Source: an uncultured Oscillospiraceae bacterium (GTDB lineage: Bacteria; Bacillota; Clostridia; Oscillospirales; Oscillospiraceae). From it: a stretch of DNA of 64,000 nucleotides. Location of the stretch: assembly GCA_910587345.1 (NCBI GenBank), contig CAJUKH010000013.1, forward strand, positions 124,001 through 188,000, in the 5' to 3' direction. The position numbers and the translations under genes are program-made. The notes under the pieces were generated by a model that was given only the letters and a program-made list of their open reading frames with translations, was not told the origin of the DNA and made no database searches. The stretch's first letter is position 1. Every line of letters starts with the position of its first letter. Positions 44,372-52,838 of this stretch are shown one piece after another.

Positions 44372-45382
44372 CTATCCCCTTCCCACATCACGGGTCGCAT
44401 AGGCATTCAGGTCACTTCCTGCCAGATGTCCTGCCAGATACTCATAGTATCCCTGGCTTCCCACCATGGCTCCGTTGTCGCCGCAAAGGGACAGCGGCGG
44501 CAAAAAGAGCTTATCGCCCGAAGCCTTACAGGCTTTTTCCAAATCAGCCCGAATGCGGGAGTTCGCCCCCACGCCGCCGGCCACGGCAATTTTACCATAC
44601 CCCTTCCGGCGGGCAGCCTCCATCACCCGGGGCACAAGGATATCACTGACGGCGGCCTGAAAAGAGGCCGCCAAACCGGGACCATCCAGTTCCTCACCCT
44701 TCTGCTGCGCATTGTGCAGCAGGTTCAGTATCGCCGTTTTCAGCCCGGAAAAGGACATATCCAGCGGATACCCCTCCACATGAGAACGCGGCAGGGCATA
44801 CTTTCCATCGTCTCCGCCCTGGGCCAGCCGGTCCATGGGTCCGCCGCCGGGATAGCCGATCCCCAGCACACGGGCCGCCTTGTCAAAACACTCTCCCGCC
44901 GCATCGTCCCGGGTCGCCCCCAGCACCTCCATATCGGTATAGTCCCGCACATCGGCAATCAGGGTATTCCCTCCGGACACGCAAAGGCACACAAAGGGCG
45001 GCTCCAAATCCGGGTGGGCAATATAATTGGCCGCAATGTGGCCCCGAATATGATGTACGGGGATCAAAGGCACCCCAAGGGCCAAAGCCACCGATTTGGC
45101 AAAATTGACCCCCACCAGCACTGCCCCGATCAGACCGGGCGCATAGCTGACCGCCACGGCATCGATATCCTTTTTGGAAAGTCCCGCATCCTGCAATGCC
45201 TGATCCGCCAACCCGGCAATGGCCTCCACATGCTTTCTGGAAGCGATTTCCGGTACTACCCCGCCATAGATGGTATGCATATCCACCTGGGAGGCAATGG
45301 CGTCAGAAAGGACTTCTCTGCCGTCTCTGACCACCGCCACAGCAGTCTCGTCACAGGTGGACTCAAAGGCCAAAATGTTCAT
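44372..45382 (-). CDS. tsaD: tRNA N6-adenosine threonylcarbamoyltransferase
   Basis: TsaD transfers threonylcarbamoyl to A37 of ANN-decoding tRNAs, together with TsaB and TsaE, which are not encoded here. The 336-residue protein begins MNILAFESTCDET, shows the metal ligands in VHHIRGH, the CVSGGNT and GGPMDRLA motifs and the C-terminal GDNGAMVG. Earlier in-frame codons would extend into the GNAT gene and are not homologous, so the start is ATG 45382. Second-to-last gene of the polA-rimI-GNAT-tsaD-AKR unit. Confidence 0.97.
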   Translation of the reverse strand: MNILAFESTCDETAVAVVRDGREVLSDAIASQVDMHTIYGGVVPEIASRKHVEAIAGLADQALQDAGLSKKDIDAVAVSYAPGLIGAVLVGVNFAKSVALALGVPLIPVHHIRGHIAANYIAHPDLEPPFVCLCVSGGNTLIADVRDYTDMEVLGATRDDAAGECFDKAARVLGIGYPGGGPMDRLAQGGDDGKYALPRSHVEGYPLDMSFSGLKTAILNLLHNAQQKGEELDGPGLAASFQAAVSDILVPRVMEAARRKGYGKIAVAGGVGANSRIRADLEKACKASGDKLFLPPLSLCGDNGAMVGSQGYYEYLAGHLAGSDLNAYATRDVGRG

Positions 45383-45416
45383 CCAATCACTCTTTTCCCT
45401 CTTCTGTGCGCTGCTT

Positions 45417-46016
45417 TCAGTATTCCTCCAACCCTTCAGGCGCCGGGTGGATCTCCTCTCCGGGTGCCAGCGGAAGCTGGATGTACTTCTCCATATGTCC
45501 GGCCGAAAAATAGCTGGCATAGATATCCCGGTGCATGGACTCTACCCTTCGGTCGTCGGTCTCTTCGCCCAGATAAATACACTTGAAATGGACCCCAAAC
45601 AAAGCGCACTCATAATCCAGCACCCGAAACCCATTTCTGAGATAGAACCCCACACGGCGGCAGCGCAGGTCGTTCTCTGCCGGGTCCCGGGAATCGAGAG
45701 CTTCCACCTCGCCGAAAAGCTGCCCGTACCGCTCTCCCAGCAGCGACAGTATCCGGCCTCCTATCCCGCCATTCCGTTTCCCGCGAAGGACCCCCAGATA
45801 TTCCAGCAAAGCCCCTCTTTCATTTCCGGAAAGCCACATAATGGCATAGCCCACGGCCTCCCCATTTTCCAATGCCAGTAACGGCTCATAATGTCCCCGT
45901 TCCATCAGCCGCAGCATTCCCGAAAGGGGTTTCAGCTCCGCCTTTGGAAAATCAAAAACCATCTCCGTCTTATAAAGGCTTGCCAGTTCTTCTTTATTCA
46001 GCAGTTTCAGTTCCAT
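45417..46016 (-). CDS. GNAT family acetyltransferase
   Basis: A 199-residue protein with a GNAT fold: AVGYAIMWL beta-strand, the acetyl-CoA loop LRGKRNGGIGGRIL in place of the usual Q/RxxGxG/A, and a GFYLRNGFRVLDYE C-terminal part. The substrate is unknown. It starts within the end of rimI (23-base overlap) at an ATG with TGGAG 8 bases upstream. Being between rimI and tsaD it might modify ribosomes or tRNA, but this is only context. Confidence 0.85.
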   Translation of the reverse strand: MELKLLNKEELASLYKTEMVFDFPKAELKPLSGMLRLMERGHYEPLLALENGEAVGYAIMWLSGNERGALLEYLGVLRGKRNGGIGGRILSLLGERYGQLFGEVEALDSRDPAENDLRCRRVGFYLRNGFRVLDYECALFGVHFKCIYLGEETDDRRVESMHRDIYASYFSAGHMEKYIQLPLAPGEEIHPAPEGLEEY

Positions 46017-46461
46017 GGTCAAACTCCAGTGTCATAATGATAGCGTCCTCTTTTGGCATTTGATAATAATCCTTTCGCCGGCCCACCTGGGCAAAACCGT
46101 GCTTATAATAAAGCTGGATAGCAGGGTCGTTGGAGGGACGGACTTCCAACGTAAGAAAGGCAAGATGCTCCCTGCCAAAACGGACAAACACATCCAGCAG
46201 GTCATCCCCAATGCCGTTTCCCCGGTAATCCTCTCGAACCGCCAGGTTATCAATATACCCCTCGTCCATCACCACATGAAGCCCCGCATAGCCCAGCACC
46301 GCTCCGTCAGGCCGCTGGGCCACGATGAAAGAGGCCAACGGATTATAAAGTTCCTCTTCCAGCATGGCCTCAGACCAGGGAGCGGAAAAACACTCCCGCT
46401 CGATTTGGGCGATGGCCGGGATATGAGAGCGGTCCATAGGTACCAGCTTATAGTTTTTCAT
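45994..46461 (-). CDS. rimI: Ribosomal protein alanine N-acetyltransferase RimI
   Basis: 155 residues of the RimI subfamily, which acetylates the N-terminus of ribosomal protein S18. Features: the FSAPWSEAMLEEEL substrate loop, the YIDNLAVREDYRGNGIGDDLL acetyl-CoA site and the LEVRPSNDPAIQLYYKHGFAQVGRRKDYY terminal segment. Two ATGs are possible; the second (46461) lies 8 bases from GAGGAGG. rimI and tsaD are often neighbours in bacteria. Confidence 0.93.
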   Translation of the reverse strand: MKNYKLVPMDRSHIPAIAQIERECFSAPWSEAMLEEELYNPLASFIVAQRPDGAVLGYAGLHVVMDEGYIDNLAVREDYRGNGIGDDLLDVFVRFGREHLAFLTLEVRPSNDPAIQLYYKHGFAQVGRRKDYYQMPKEDAIIMTLEFDHGTETAE

Positions 46462-46476
46462 GCCCATATCCTCCTC

Positions 46477-49161
46477 TTACCCTTTGGCTTCGCCCCAGCT
46501 TTTTCCGGCGGCAGAATCGGCCTTCATGGGGACGGTGTAGTCCACCACCCCCACCATTTCTCTTGTCAAAAGCGCCTTGACACGCTCCGCTTCCTCTTCG
46601 GGACACTCCACGATCAACTCATCGTGGACCTGTAAAATCAGCTGCGCCTTTAGCCCCTCGGCCCGGATGGCATCCCTGACCCGAATCATAGCCAGCTTGA
46701 TCACGTCTGCCGCAGTGCCCTGAATGGGCATATTCAGGGCCACCCGCTCTCCGAAAGAGCGAAGGTTGTGATTGGCCGACTTCAGCTCAGGCAGCCAGCG
46801 GCGGCGCCCCATTAAAGTCGAAACATACCCTTTCTCCTTGGCCTCCTCTACCACATTGCTCTGGTAAGCGGCTACGCCGGAAAAGGTAGCAAGATACCGC
46901 TCCATATACTCCTTGGCCTCTGCAACGCTGACCTTGATATCGTCCGACAAAGAAAAGGCCGATATCCCATAGACAATGCCAAAATTCACTGCCTTGGCCC
47001 TGCGGCGCATCTCGTGGCTCACCTCTTCCACAGGTACGCCAAAAACCTGAGCCGCGGTAGCGGTATGGATATCCTCTCCGCTCATAAACGCCGCCTGCAT
47101 GGTCTTATCATCGGCCATATGAGCCAATATCCGCAACTCTATTTGAGAATAGTCAGCATCCACCAACACATTCCCCGGTCCCGCCACAAACATATACCGC
47201 AGCCTGGCCCCCAACTCGGTACGCACCGGGATATTTTGCAGGTTGGGTTCGGTAGAGGAAAGCCGTCCCGTCGCAGTAACGGTATTCTGGAAGGAAGTAC
47301 GGATACGCCCATCCTCCTCAATGACTTTGATAAGGCCATCCACATAAGTGGATTTCAACTTGGCATACTGTCGGTATTCCAAAATACAGTCAATGATATC
47401 ATGCTGTCCCCGCAGCTTTTCCAACACTTCTACATTTGTAGAATAGCCTGTCTTGGTCTTCTTTACCGGCGGCAAACCCAGTTTATCAAAAAGAATATGG
47501 CCCAACTGCTGGGTAGAATTGATGTTGAAGGTCTCCCCTGCCAGTTCATAGATAGCCGACTCGTCCAGCCGAAGCCGCTGGTCCAACGTCTCGCCAAACT
47601 GGGCCAGCGCCTTCCGGTCCACCAAAACGCCTGCCCGCTCCATCTCCGCCAGAACCGGGCAAAGGGGCAGTTCCACCTGGTAGTAGACCTTCTCCAGTCC
47701 CAATTCCTGCAGCCGCTTAGAAAACTCCTCATAGAGAAGTTCCACCAACACAGCATGGCTTGTCATAGCGTCCACTGCGGCAGTGCATTCCTCCGGTATC
47801 GCCATAGGGCCGAAGGCGCTCTTATTCAAATAAGCCTCAGCCTTGGGGGACTCAAAACCGAAATAGGTGACACTGAGCCGCTCCAAGTCGTAGCTGCCGT
47901 CGGTAGGCGCCAAAAGATAGGCGGCCAGGGCGATATCAAACACAAAGCCATCGGTGGAAAGGCCCTCGGCCAAAAGGGTATTCATCAGGTCCTTCACGTT
48001 GTGAGATATCTTCTGAATGCCGGCGGAGAAAAAGCGGCGGAGAAAGTCATTGTATCCCTCCAACCGGTCCGCAAAAAAGAGGGCCGCCTTCCTCCCTCCC
48101 TTCTCATCCCACTCCACGGCAAGGCCGTTTAAATCAGGAAGCACCAGACAACTCACATGGTCTCGCCGCTGCCATAGGGAAAGCAGCTCTTCCGCCCGGT
48201 CAACGGCAGTGATCGTCTCACTCTCACAGGTCATTTCATGGGCCGGCTCTTCCGCCAGGGCGTTCCCTTGGGGCGCCTTCAGCCCCAGGCGGTCGATCAG
48301 CTTGGCAAACTCAAGCCGCAGACAAAGTCCGTACAGCTCCCCCTCCTTCACCGGCTTACGCAGCGTGTCCTCCGGCTGAAAGGAAATCGGGGCATCCCGG
48401 TGAATGGTTGCCAGGTCGTAGGACATTCTGGCGTCAGCCTCCCCTTCGGTCAACTTTTTCACCACGGCAGGTTTGGCCGGTGTATCAAAGGCCTGGCAGA
48501 TATCCGGCATCTGCTCATACATGCGGTCAATGGAGCCATAGACCTGGATCAGCCCCATGGCCGTCTTTTCTCCGATCCCCTTTACCCCCGGGATATTATC
48601 GCTGCTATCCCCCATCAATGCCTTTAAGTCAATGATATGAATGGGTTCAAACCCATACTCCTCCCGGAACGCCGCAGGGGTCATATCCCGGGTGGTGGTC
48701 TGCCCCATGCGGGAGGTCACCAGCTTCACCGTCACATGGTCATCAATGAGCTGAAGAGAATCCTTGTCTCCCGTGACCACCACGGTCTCCCACCCCGCCT
48801 CGCTGTCCATCTTGGAGATGGTGCCGATCAGATCATCGGCCTCCCAGCCTTCCAACTCATACCGGGGGATATTCATGGCATCCAACATCTCCCGGATCAG
48901 CGGCAGCTGGGCCACCAGGTCCTCCGGCATAGGCTTCCGCTGCGCCTTATACCCCTCATAGGCCAGATGCCGAAAGGTCGGCGCCTTTAAATCAAAGGTC
49001 ACACAAAGCCCGTCCGGCTTCTCCTCGTCTATCAATTTCAACAGGATATTAAGGAAGCCATAGACCGCATTGGTAGGCGTTCCGTCCCGGGTGGACAAGG
49101 GCCTGACTCCATAAAAGGCACGGTTTAAGATGGAATTTCCGTCCAGCACCATCAGTTTCAT
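46477..49161 (-). CDS. polA: DNA polymerase I
   Basis: 894 residues: a 5'-3' exonuclease domain (1 to about 290; VLDGNSILNRAFYG, EGWEADDLIG, GDSSDNIPGVKGIGEKTA), a 3'-5' exonuclease-fold domain (about 310-500) in which the expected DxE proofreading motif reads PDLNGLAVEW, so it is likely inactive, and the polymerase domain with motif A (DADYSQIELR), motif B (RRAKAVNFGIVYG) and motif C (VHDELIVE). It removes RNA primers and fills gaps. Own promoter at 49203-49231; first gene of a five-gene unit. Confidence 0.97.
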   Translation of the reverse strand: MKLMVLDGNSILNRAFYGVRPLSTRDGTPTNAVYGFLNILLKLIDEEKPDGLCVTFDLKAPTFRHLAYEGYKAQRKPMPEDLVAQLPLIREMLDAMNIPRYELEGWEADDLIGTISKMDSEAGWETVVVTGDKDSLQLIDDHVTVKLVTSRMGQTTTRDMTPAAFREEYGFEPIHIIDLKALMGDSSDNIPGVKGIGEKTAMGLIQVYGSIDRMYEQMPDICQAFDTPAKPAVVKKLTEGEADARMSYDLATIHRDAPISFQPEDTLRKPVKEGELYGLCLRLEFAKLIDRLGLKAPQGNALAEEPAHEMTCESETITAVDRAEELLSLWQRRDHVSCLVLPDLNGLAVEWDEKGGRKAALFFADRLEGYNDFLRRFFSAGIQKISHNVKDLMNTLLAEGLSTDGFVFDIALAAYLLAPTDGSYDLERLSVTYFGFESPKAEAYLNKSAFGPMAIPEECTAAVDAMTSHAVLVELLYEEFSKRLQELGLEKVYYQVELPLCPVLAEMERAGVLVDRKALAQFGETLDQRLRLDESAIYELAGETFNINSTQQLGHILFDKLGLPPVKKTKTGYSTNVEVLEKLRGQHDIIDCILEYRQYAKLKSTYVDGLIKVIEEDGRIRTSFQNTVTATGRLSSTEPNLQNIPVRTELGARLRYMFVAGPGNVLVDADYSQIELRILAHMADDKTMQAAFMSGEDIHTATAAQVFGVPVEEVSHEMRRRAKAVNFGIVYGISAFSLSDDIKVSVAEAKEYMERYLATFSGVAAYQSNVVEEAKEKGYVSTLMGRRRWLPELKSANHNLRSFGERVALNMPIQGTAADVIKLAMIRVRDAIRAEGLKAQLILQVHDELIVECPEEEAERVKALLTREMVGVVDYTVPMKADSAAGKSWGEAKG

Positions 49162-49202
49162 GAAAAAGCGCCTCCTGACAAGGGCATAAAATCTTATGTT
49201 TC

Positions 49203-49231
49203 AGTATATCATTTTTCCCCTCTGGGAGCAA
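49203..49231 (-). promoter_or_regulatory. polA promoter
   Basis: TTGCTC (49231-49226) and TATACT (49208-49203), 17-base spacer; the -35 lies just downstream of the neighbouring terminator. Confidence 0.7.
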
Positions 49232-49236
49232 GAGAA

Positions 49237-49258
49237 AACCGGGGACAATGCCCCGGTT
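49237..49258 (-). terminator. Terminator after the APH/CotS-like gene
   Basis: AACCGGGG-6 nt-CCCCGGTT followed on the minus strand by TTCTCTT; 8-bp stem. Confidence 0.8.
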
Positions 49259-49271
49259 CCGTCTGTATCTT

Positions 49272-50165
49272 TTACCGCATCCACTGACGGTTCCACTGTT
49301 CCAGCCAGAGAAGCTGCTCATCCATATCCTGATGGCTGAAACTCTCCATGCCAAACAGCTCCATAATGGTGGCCTGGGTAGAAAAATGCTGAAGGGCGAT
49401 CAGGGCGGGAAAGGCGGCCGCCTCCTCATTACCGAGAGGGTGTTCCTCCCGGTAAGTGGTCAAAAACCGGGCCAGAAGCGCCTGAGAGCGGTCAAAATTT
49501 TCTTCTTGAAAATGGAAGTAATCGGTCCTATCACAAATCAACGCCACATCGTACATGGGAAGCCCCCAGCAAGAGGTATCAAAATCATGGACATAAAGTT
49601 TCCCATCCGTTCCCTTACGGATATTGCCCCGGTACAGATCCCCATGGCAATACCCCATGGACAGATTTCCCGCCTTCTCCCAGATGGCTTCCGCCATGGT
49701 GCGATACGCCTCCACTCTGGGATATGCCTTCCTCTCCAATGTGGCAAGATAGCGGCCCAGATAAAAATCCCTGTCCCGTTTTACCAGCTCTCCCCGGTAG
49801 TCTTTCATTTCCCGGTGAAGGCGGCCCGTCAACGCGCCGATGGCCTCGGCTTCCTCCTCCGGGTCTACGTCCTCTCCTTCAATAAACTCATAGAGAATCA
49901 GCAACCCGCCTTGCCACTCCACCCAGTCACTTCCATTGGCCGTGGGCAGAATTGCCGGAACGGGAAAATCCCGCCTGGCCAAAAACTGCTGGACCTGAAC
50001 CCCGTTTATTCCCGTGGCCGCCAGCGCAGGTTTGACAAAGCGCAAAAAGTAAGGCTTCTTCCCGGAATAAACAATATAAGATGTACTGCCCATATCCCGG
50101 TTTGAACGGCTCCAATCAAAGTGAATGGCGTAGTGTGCATTCAAACATTGCAGCAACTCTTCCAT
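49272..50165 (-). CDS. APH/CotS-like small-molecule kinase fold protein
   Basis: 297 residues of the aminoglycoside phosphotransferase/choline kinase fold. The Brenner motif reads GYCHGDLYRGNI and the metal-binding DFD lies in VHDFD, so kinase activity is possible. Relatives include CotS/YsxE spore coat proteins and homoserine kinase-like enzymes; the substrate is not known. It follows the upstream unknown gene after 11 bases and ends at a hairpin terminator. Antibiotic resistance should not be inferred. Confidence 0.88.
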   Translation of the reverse strand: MEELLQCLNAHYAIHFDWSRSNRDMGSTSYIVYSGKKPYFLRFVKPALAATGINGVQVQQFLARRDFPVPAILPTANGSDWVEWQGGLLILYEFIEGEDVDPEEEAEAIGALTGRLHREMKDYRGELVKRDRDFYLGRYLATLERKAYPRVEAYRTMAEAIWEKAGNLSMGYCHGDLYRGNIRKGTDGKLYVHDFDTSCWGLPMYDVALICDRTDYFHFQEENFDRSQALLARFLTTYREEHPLGNEEAAAFPALIALQHFSTQATIMELFGMESFSHQDMDEQLLWLEQWNRQWMR

Positions 50166-50176
50166 CTTCCGCCCCC

Positions 50177-50851
50177 CTATCCCAAGATCCCCTTCAACTG
50201 TTCCTCTGTCGCCTGAGGAAGCACCTTCCCCAGATGCTCCATGATCCGCCGGGCCGATTCCGCCGGTGTTCTGATATAGACCCGGTCTGCAAAATCCCCG
50301 CCAAAATGAGCCTCCGGCGTGGCATACCGCGCAATGCCCCAGCCATAAAAGTTCCCTTTGCTGTCCACCGCATACTCGAAATCGGTGGTGGTAATATAAC
50401 CCCGCATCTGAAGCCGGGTAAGGGTGGTATCATACCCGCTCTTTCCCTCCCCCACAAAACCGCTCCTTTTCCGCAGTTCTTTGGAAAGCATGGTCCCCTC
50501 CGCCGCCAGAGCATCAAAGATCCGCTTTTCCTTAAAGGAGGCCAAGCCGTCATCATAGCGGGCGTCAAAATCATATCCGTCCCGGCGGTGATTGGCAAAG
50601 TCGGGGAACCATTCTCTGCTGATAAATCCCGCCTTATTTTTGAAAAACTTCCCATAGGCGCAACCACTGAGCTGAATGGCCGGTCCCTTCCACTCCCAGA
50701 CCCCATCTCCCTCCTCAGGAAACCAGAACTCCGGCGGGACACAGTCTTTCAGCGAAAATCCCGGGACGGAATTTTGGAAAAAGGGCAAAAAGCCAATCTC
50801 ATTGATAAGCTCCGCCAATTCGTCTTCATGCTCCACAAGGGGCAGCGCCAT
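50177..50851 (-). CDS. Uncharacterised protein, winged-helix-like (possibly AlkZ-related)
   Basis: 224 residues. The N-terminal half contains WEWKGPAIQLSGCAYGKFF and FANHRRDGYDFDARYDDG; the C-terminal half has a helix-turn-helix-like region (TMLSKELRKRSGF...TTLTRLQMRGYITTTDF) ending in a predicted wing. It resembles a small family I associate with AlkZ-type proteins, but not with confidence. No signal peptide. ATG 50851 with AAAGGAG at 8 bases is preferred over an earlier GTG-like start. A strong promoter precedes it. Confidence 0.65.
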   Translation of the reverse strand: MALPLVEHEDELAELINEIGFLPFFQNSVPGFSLKDCVPPEFWFPEEGDGVWEWKGPAIQLSGCAYGKFFKNKAGFISREWFPDFANHRRDGYDFDARYDDGLASFKEKRIFDALAAEGTMLSKELRKRSGFVGEGKSGYDTTLTRLQMRGYITTTDFEYAVDSKGNFYGWGIARYATPEAHFGGDFADRVYIRTPAESARRIMEHLGKVLPQATEEQLKGILG

Positions 50852-50879
50852 GGTATCCTCTCCTTTGGGAATTTTCCTT

Positions 50880-50908
50880 ATTATACTCTGTTTTTCGCCA
50901 TTTGCCAA
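50880..50908 (-). promoter_or_regulatory. Promoter for the 50.2-kb unknown gene and the kinase-fold gene
   Basis: TTGGCA (50908-50903) and TATAAT (50885-50880), 17-base spacer, 29 bases from the ATG. Confidence 0.8.
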
Positions 50909-50916
50909 GATAAAAA

Positions 50917-50943
50917 GAACCCCATCCCAATGGGATGGGGTTC
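50917..50943 (-). terminator. Terminator after the anti-sigma gene
   Basis: GAACCCCATCCCA/TGGGATGGGGTTC, 13-bp stem with a 1-base centre, followed by TTTTTA on the minus strand. Confidence 0.85.
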
Positions 50944-50950
50944 CGCTTTC

Positions 50951-51622
50951 TTATTCCGCTTCCGCCGGAATCAGCTGGTTATCCACCATATTATAGTCAT
51001 AGACTTTACCGTCTTCGTCTATAACGGAAAAAACACCGGATTTCTCATCGGCCACTACCGTGTAGGCCCCAATCTCCACTTCTGCCCCAATCTCCGCTTC
51101 TGCCTCAACATCAGTATTCACGGTATAGTTCACCATATCCGACTGGGCGCCGGGCGCTGTGGAAAAGGACAAAATCACTTCACCATCGCTGCTCTTTGCG
51201 GTAAGCTCGGCCACACCGTCAGCATTCACCCGGACCTCAAATCCCTCTCCCTCATAGATGTACTCTCCGTCCTCGGCCAGAGCATCGGTAACATCGATCT
51301 CTTCCTCGTCCAGCAGAAGAATAGTATGCCCTTCCCGCTCCTCCACCGCCATGGTGGGGATCTCCAGGCCGGTAAAGACTCCGTCATCTGTACTCACCGT
51401 CACGAACACCCTGGCAAAGAACTGCTGTACTGCGGGAAGCTCCGCAGCGCTGGCCGTGATCCCCAATGCGGCTACCATGGCTGCCGCCAGCAGTGCTACC
51501 CGTGTGGGACGGTGCAGGATCTTCTTCTTTTGATTTTCAACCATCTCTATCATCTCCTCTAATGTCTCTGTGTCCAGCGTCAGCCGGTCACAGGCTTCTT
51601 GATATCCCTTCATATCGAGCAT
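50951..51622 (-). CDS. Putative membrane-bound anti-sigma factor
   Basis: 223 residues: a cytoplasmic N-terminal helical segment (MLDMKGYQEACDRLTLDTETLEEMIEMVE), one membrane helix at about 40-60 and an acidic extracytoplasmic domain rich in Glu/Asp/Val to the C-terminus. The layout and its 13-base overlap with the sigma factor gene indicate an anti-sigma partner, although no zinc-binding HxxxCxxC motif is present. The external domain would sense the signal. The family is not firmly recognised. Confidence 0.7.
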   Translation of the reverse strand: MLDMKGYQEACDRLTLDTETLEEMIEMVENQKKKILHRPTRVALLAAAMVAALGITASAAELPAVQQFFARVFVTVSTDDGVFTGLEIPTMAVEEREGHTILLLDEEEIDVTDALAEDGEYIYEGEGFEVRVNADGVAELTAKSSDGEVILSFSTAPGAQSDMVNYTVNTDVEAEAEIGAEVEIGAYTVVADEKSGVFSVIDEDGKVYDYNMVDNQLIPAEAE

Positions 51623-52098
51623 TTGTCTCCCTCTCCTTCCTCTGTCAGAACACTCCGCAGCTTTTCCCGGGCCCTTTGAAGCCTGGTTTGGATGGTGGAC
51701 GGGTTGACCCGCAGTACCCCAGCCACCTCCTGCACGGAATAGCCCTCATAGTAGTAAAGATAGACCGGCAGGCGATATTTTCCGTCCAGGGCCATTACCG
51801 CATCCAGAACCCCATCTGTCTTTCTTTCCTCCACCGGCCCATCCCAATCTTCCAGTGGTATGGTCCGTTTCTTCCAGGGGGAGCGTAAGACCTTGCGGCA
51901 CTCGTTGACCGTCACCCGCAAAAGCCAGTGCTTCAGGTGCTCTTCACCATCAAAGTTTCCGGTGTGCTGATATAATCGCAGCAGGACCGTCTGAGTCACA
52001 TCCTCCGCCTCTCCACGATCCCGCACACCATGCAGGGCCACCCGAAAGATGGTATCACTGTAGGTTCTGGCCCATTTTTCAAATATCTCGTCGGTCAT
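51610..52098 (-). CDS. ECF-type RNA polymerase sigma factor
   Basis: 162 residues with sigma region 2 (DTIFRVALHGVRDRGEAEDVTQTVLLRLYQH, WLLRVTVNECR) and region 4 (LPVYLYYYEGYSVQEVAGVLRVNPSTIQTRLQRAREKL). It directs RNA polymerase to a small set of promoters when freed from its anti-sigma partner encoded next. ATG 52098 has GGGGAGG 6 bases upstream; the earlier start at 52185 would cover the cre-like palindrome and the promoter. The regulon cannot be read from this window. Confidence 0.93.
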   Translation of the reverse strand: MTDEIFEKWARTYSDTIFRVALHGVRDRGEAEDVTQTVLLRLYQHTGNFDGEEHLKHWLLRVTVNECRKVLRSPWKKRTIPLEDWDGPVEERKTDGVLDAVMALDGKYRLPVYLYYYEGYSVQEVAGVLRVNPSTIQTRLQRAREKLRSVLTEEGEGDKCSI

Positions 52099-52135
52099 GG
52101 GAAACCTCCCCTTTGCCTCCCCCTCACAGGGGGAT

Positions 52136-52151
52136 TTGAAAGCGCTTTCAA
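52136..52151. promoter_or_regulatory. cre-like 16-bp palindrome upstream of the sigma factor gene
   Basis: TTGAAAGCGCTTTCAA is a perfect palindrome and fits the CcpA consensus WTGNNARCGNWWWCAW closely. It lies immediately downstream of the predicted -10, over the transcription start, the position at which CcpA represses. Confidence 0.65.
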
Positions 52152-52155
52152 TGGG

Positions 52156-52185
52156 AATATCCAGCAAGAGACGAAAATATCTCAA
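52156..52185 (-). promoter_or_regulatory. Promoter of the ECF sigma operon
   Basis: TTGAGA (52185-52180) and GATATT (52161-52156), spacer 18. The match to sigma-A is moderate. No ECF-type AAC/GTC promoter suggesting autoregulation was recognised. Confidence 0.5.
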
Positions 52186-52203
52186 CCCAAATGAAATTTT
52201 TTC

Positions 52204-52242
52204 AAAAAAAGAGCTTCGAGTAATACCTCGAAGCTCTTTTTT
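52204..52242 (-). terminator. Terminator after the TipAS gene
   Basis: AAAAAAGAGCTTCGAG/CTCGAAGCTCTTTTTT, 16-bp stem with a 6-base loop, flanked by A and T runs and seven bases after the stop. Confidence 0.92.
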
Positions 52243-52248
52243 GTCTCT

Positions 52249-52701
52249 TTACAGCCGCCCGGTCTCCCATGCGCCCCACTGGGTCTTTACGTAAGCCCGC
52301 ACGGCATCCCGCAAAAACATGCCACAGCCGGGCACTTCGTTCTCATAGCGAGCATTAAAGCGGCTTTCCTCTGTGCACAGCTCCACCAACTTCCGATGGC
52401 TTTCGGGAACATACGGCAGTGTGCCGGCAATGGTGATCCAACGGCGGTGGAGATAGGCGATCCTCTGCCCCTCCTGGGTCACAGGGTCGTGTCCCTTCCA
52501 TATTGCGTCCACCAGATTGGCCACCAACTCGGTATCAGCAGCCTTCCAGCTGTTGTAACGGCTCTCGTCCAGGGCCAGGATCGCCTTCCGCACGGTCTCC
52601 ATGGCCTCCGCCCCAAAATGGGTCCGGACCACATTTCCCACACGGTGCTCAAGGCTTTCTATGGTCTCCTGTTTCAACGCCATAAATTCTTGCTCGTTCA
52701 T
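52249..52701 (-). CDS. Stand-alone TipAS antibiotic-recognition domain protein
   Basis: A 150-residue helical protein matching the TipAS domain: SRYNSWKAADTELVANL, a central RWITIAG and the C-terminal NEVPGCGMFLRDAVRAYV. In TipA-type regulators this domain follows a MerR DNA-binding domain and traps thiopeptides; here the DNA-binding part is absent. It might sequester a toxic peptide or sense ligands through a partner. ATG 52701 has GGAG 9 bases upstream; a longer frame runs through the rplT terminator and is rejected. The gene stands between two terminators. Confidence 0.8.
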   Translation of the reverse strand: MNEQEFMALKQETIESLEHRVGNVVRTHFGAEAMETVRKAILALDESRYNSWKAADTELVANLVDAIWKGHDPVTQEGQRIAYLHRRWITIAGTLPYVPESHRKLVELCTEESRFNARYENEVPGCGMFLRDAVRAYVKTQWGAWETGRL

Positions 52702-52787
52702 TCTTACCCGCTCCTCTCTCTTTCGGATTCTAAACCGGTATTCTCCGAAAACTGCCCTTTTCCGCCCTTCATACAGTGCCCATTGAG

Positions 52788-52828
52788 AAAAAACGGTGTG
52801 ATACGCATACTGGTATCCCACCGTTTTT
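52788..52828 (-). terminator. Terminator after rplT
   Basis: AAAAACGGTG-GATAC stem with one mismatch and an 8-base loop, 10 bases after the rplT stop; T run on the minus strand. Confidence 0.88.
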
Positions 52829-52838
52829 GATTTCTCTT

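Noticed and set aside
49272..50165. Aminoglycoside resistance gene
   Set aside because: The protein has the APH fold but resembles the CotS/homoserine kinase branch; no evidence for drug specificity.
52702..52821. N-terminal extension of the TipAS protein
   Set aside because: The extension would be translated from the rplT terminator hairpin; the ATG at 52701 has a ribosome site and matches the domain start.
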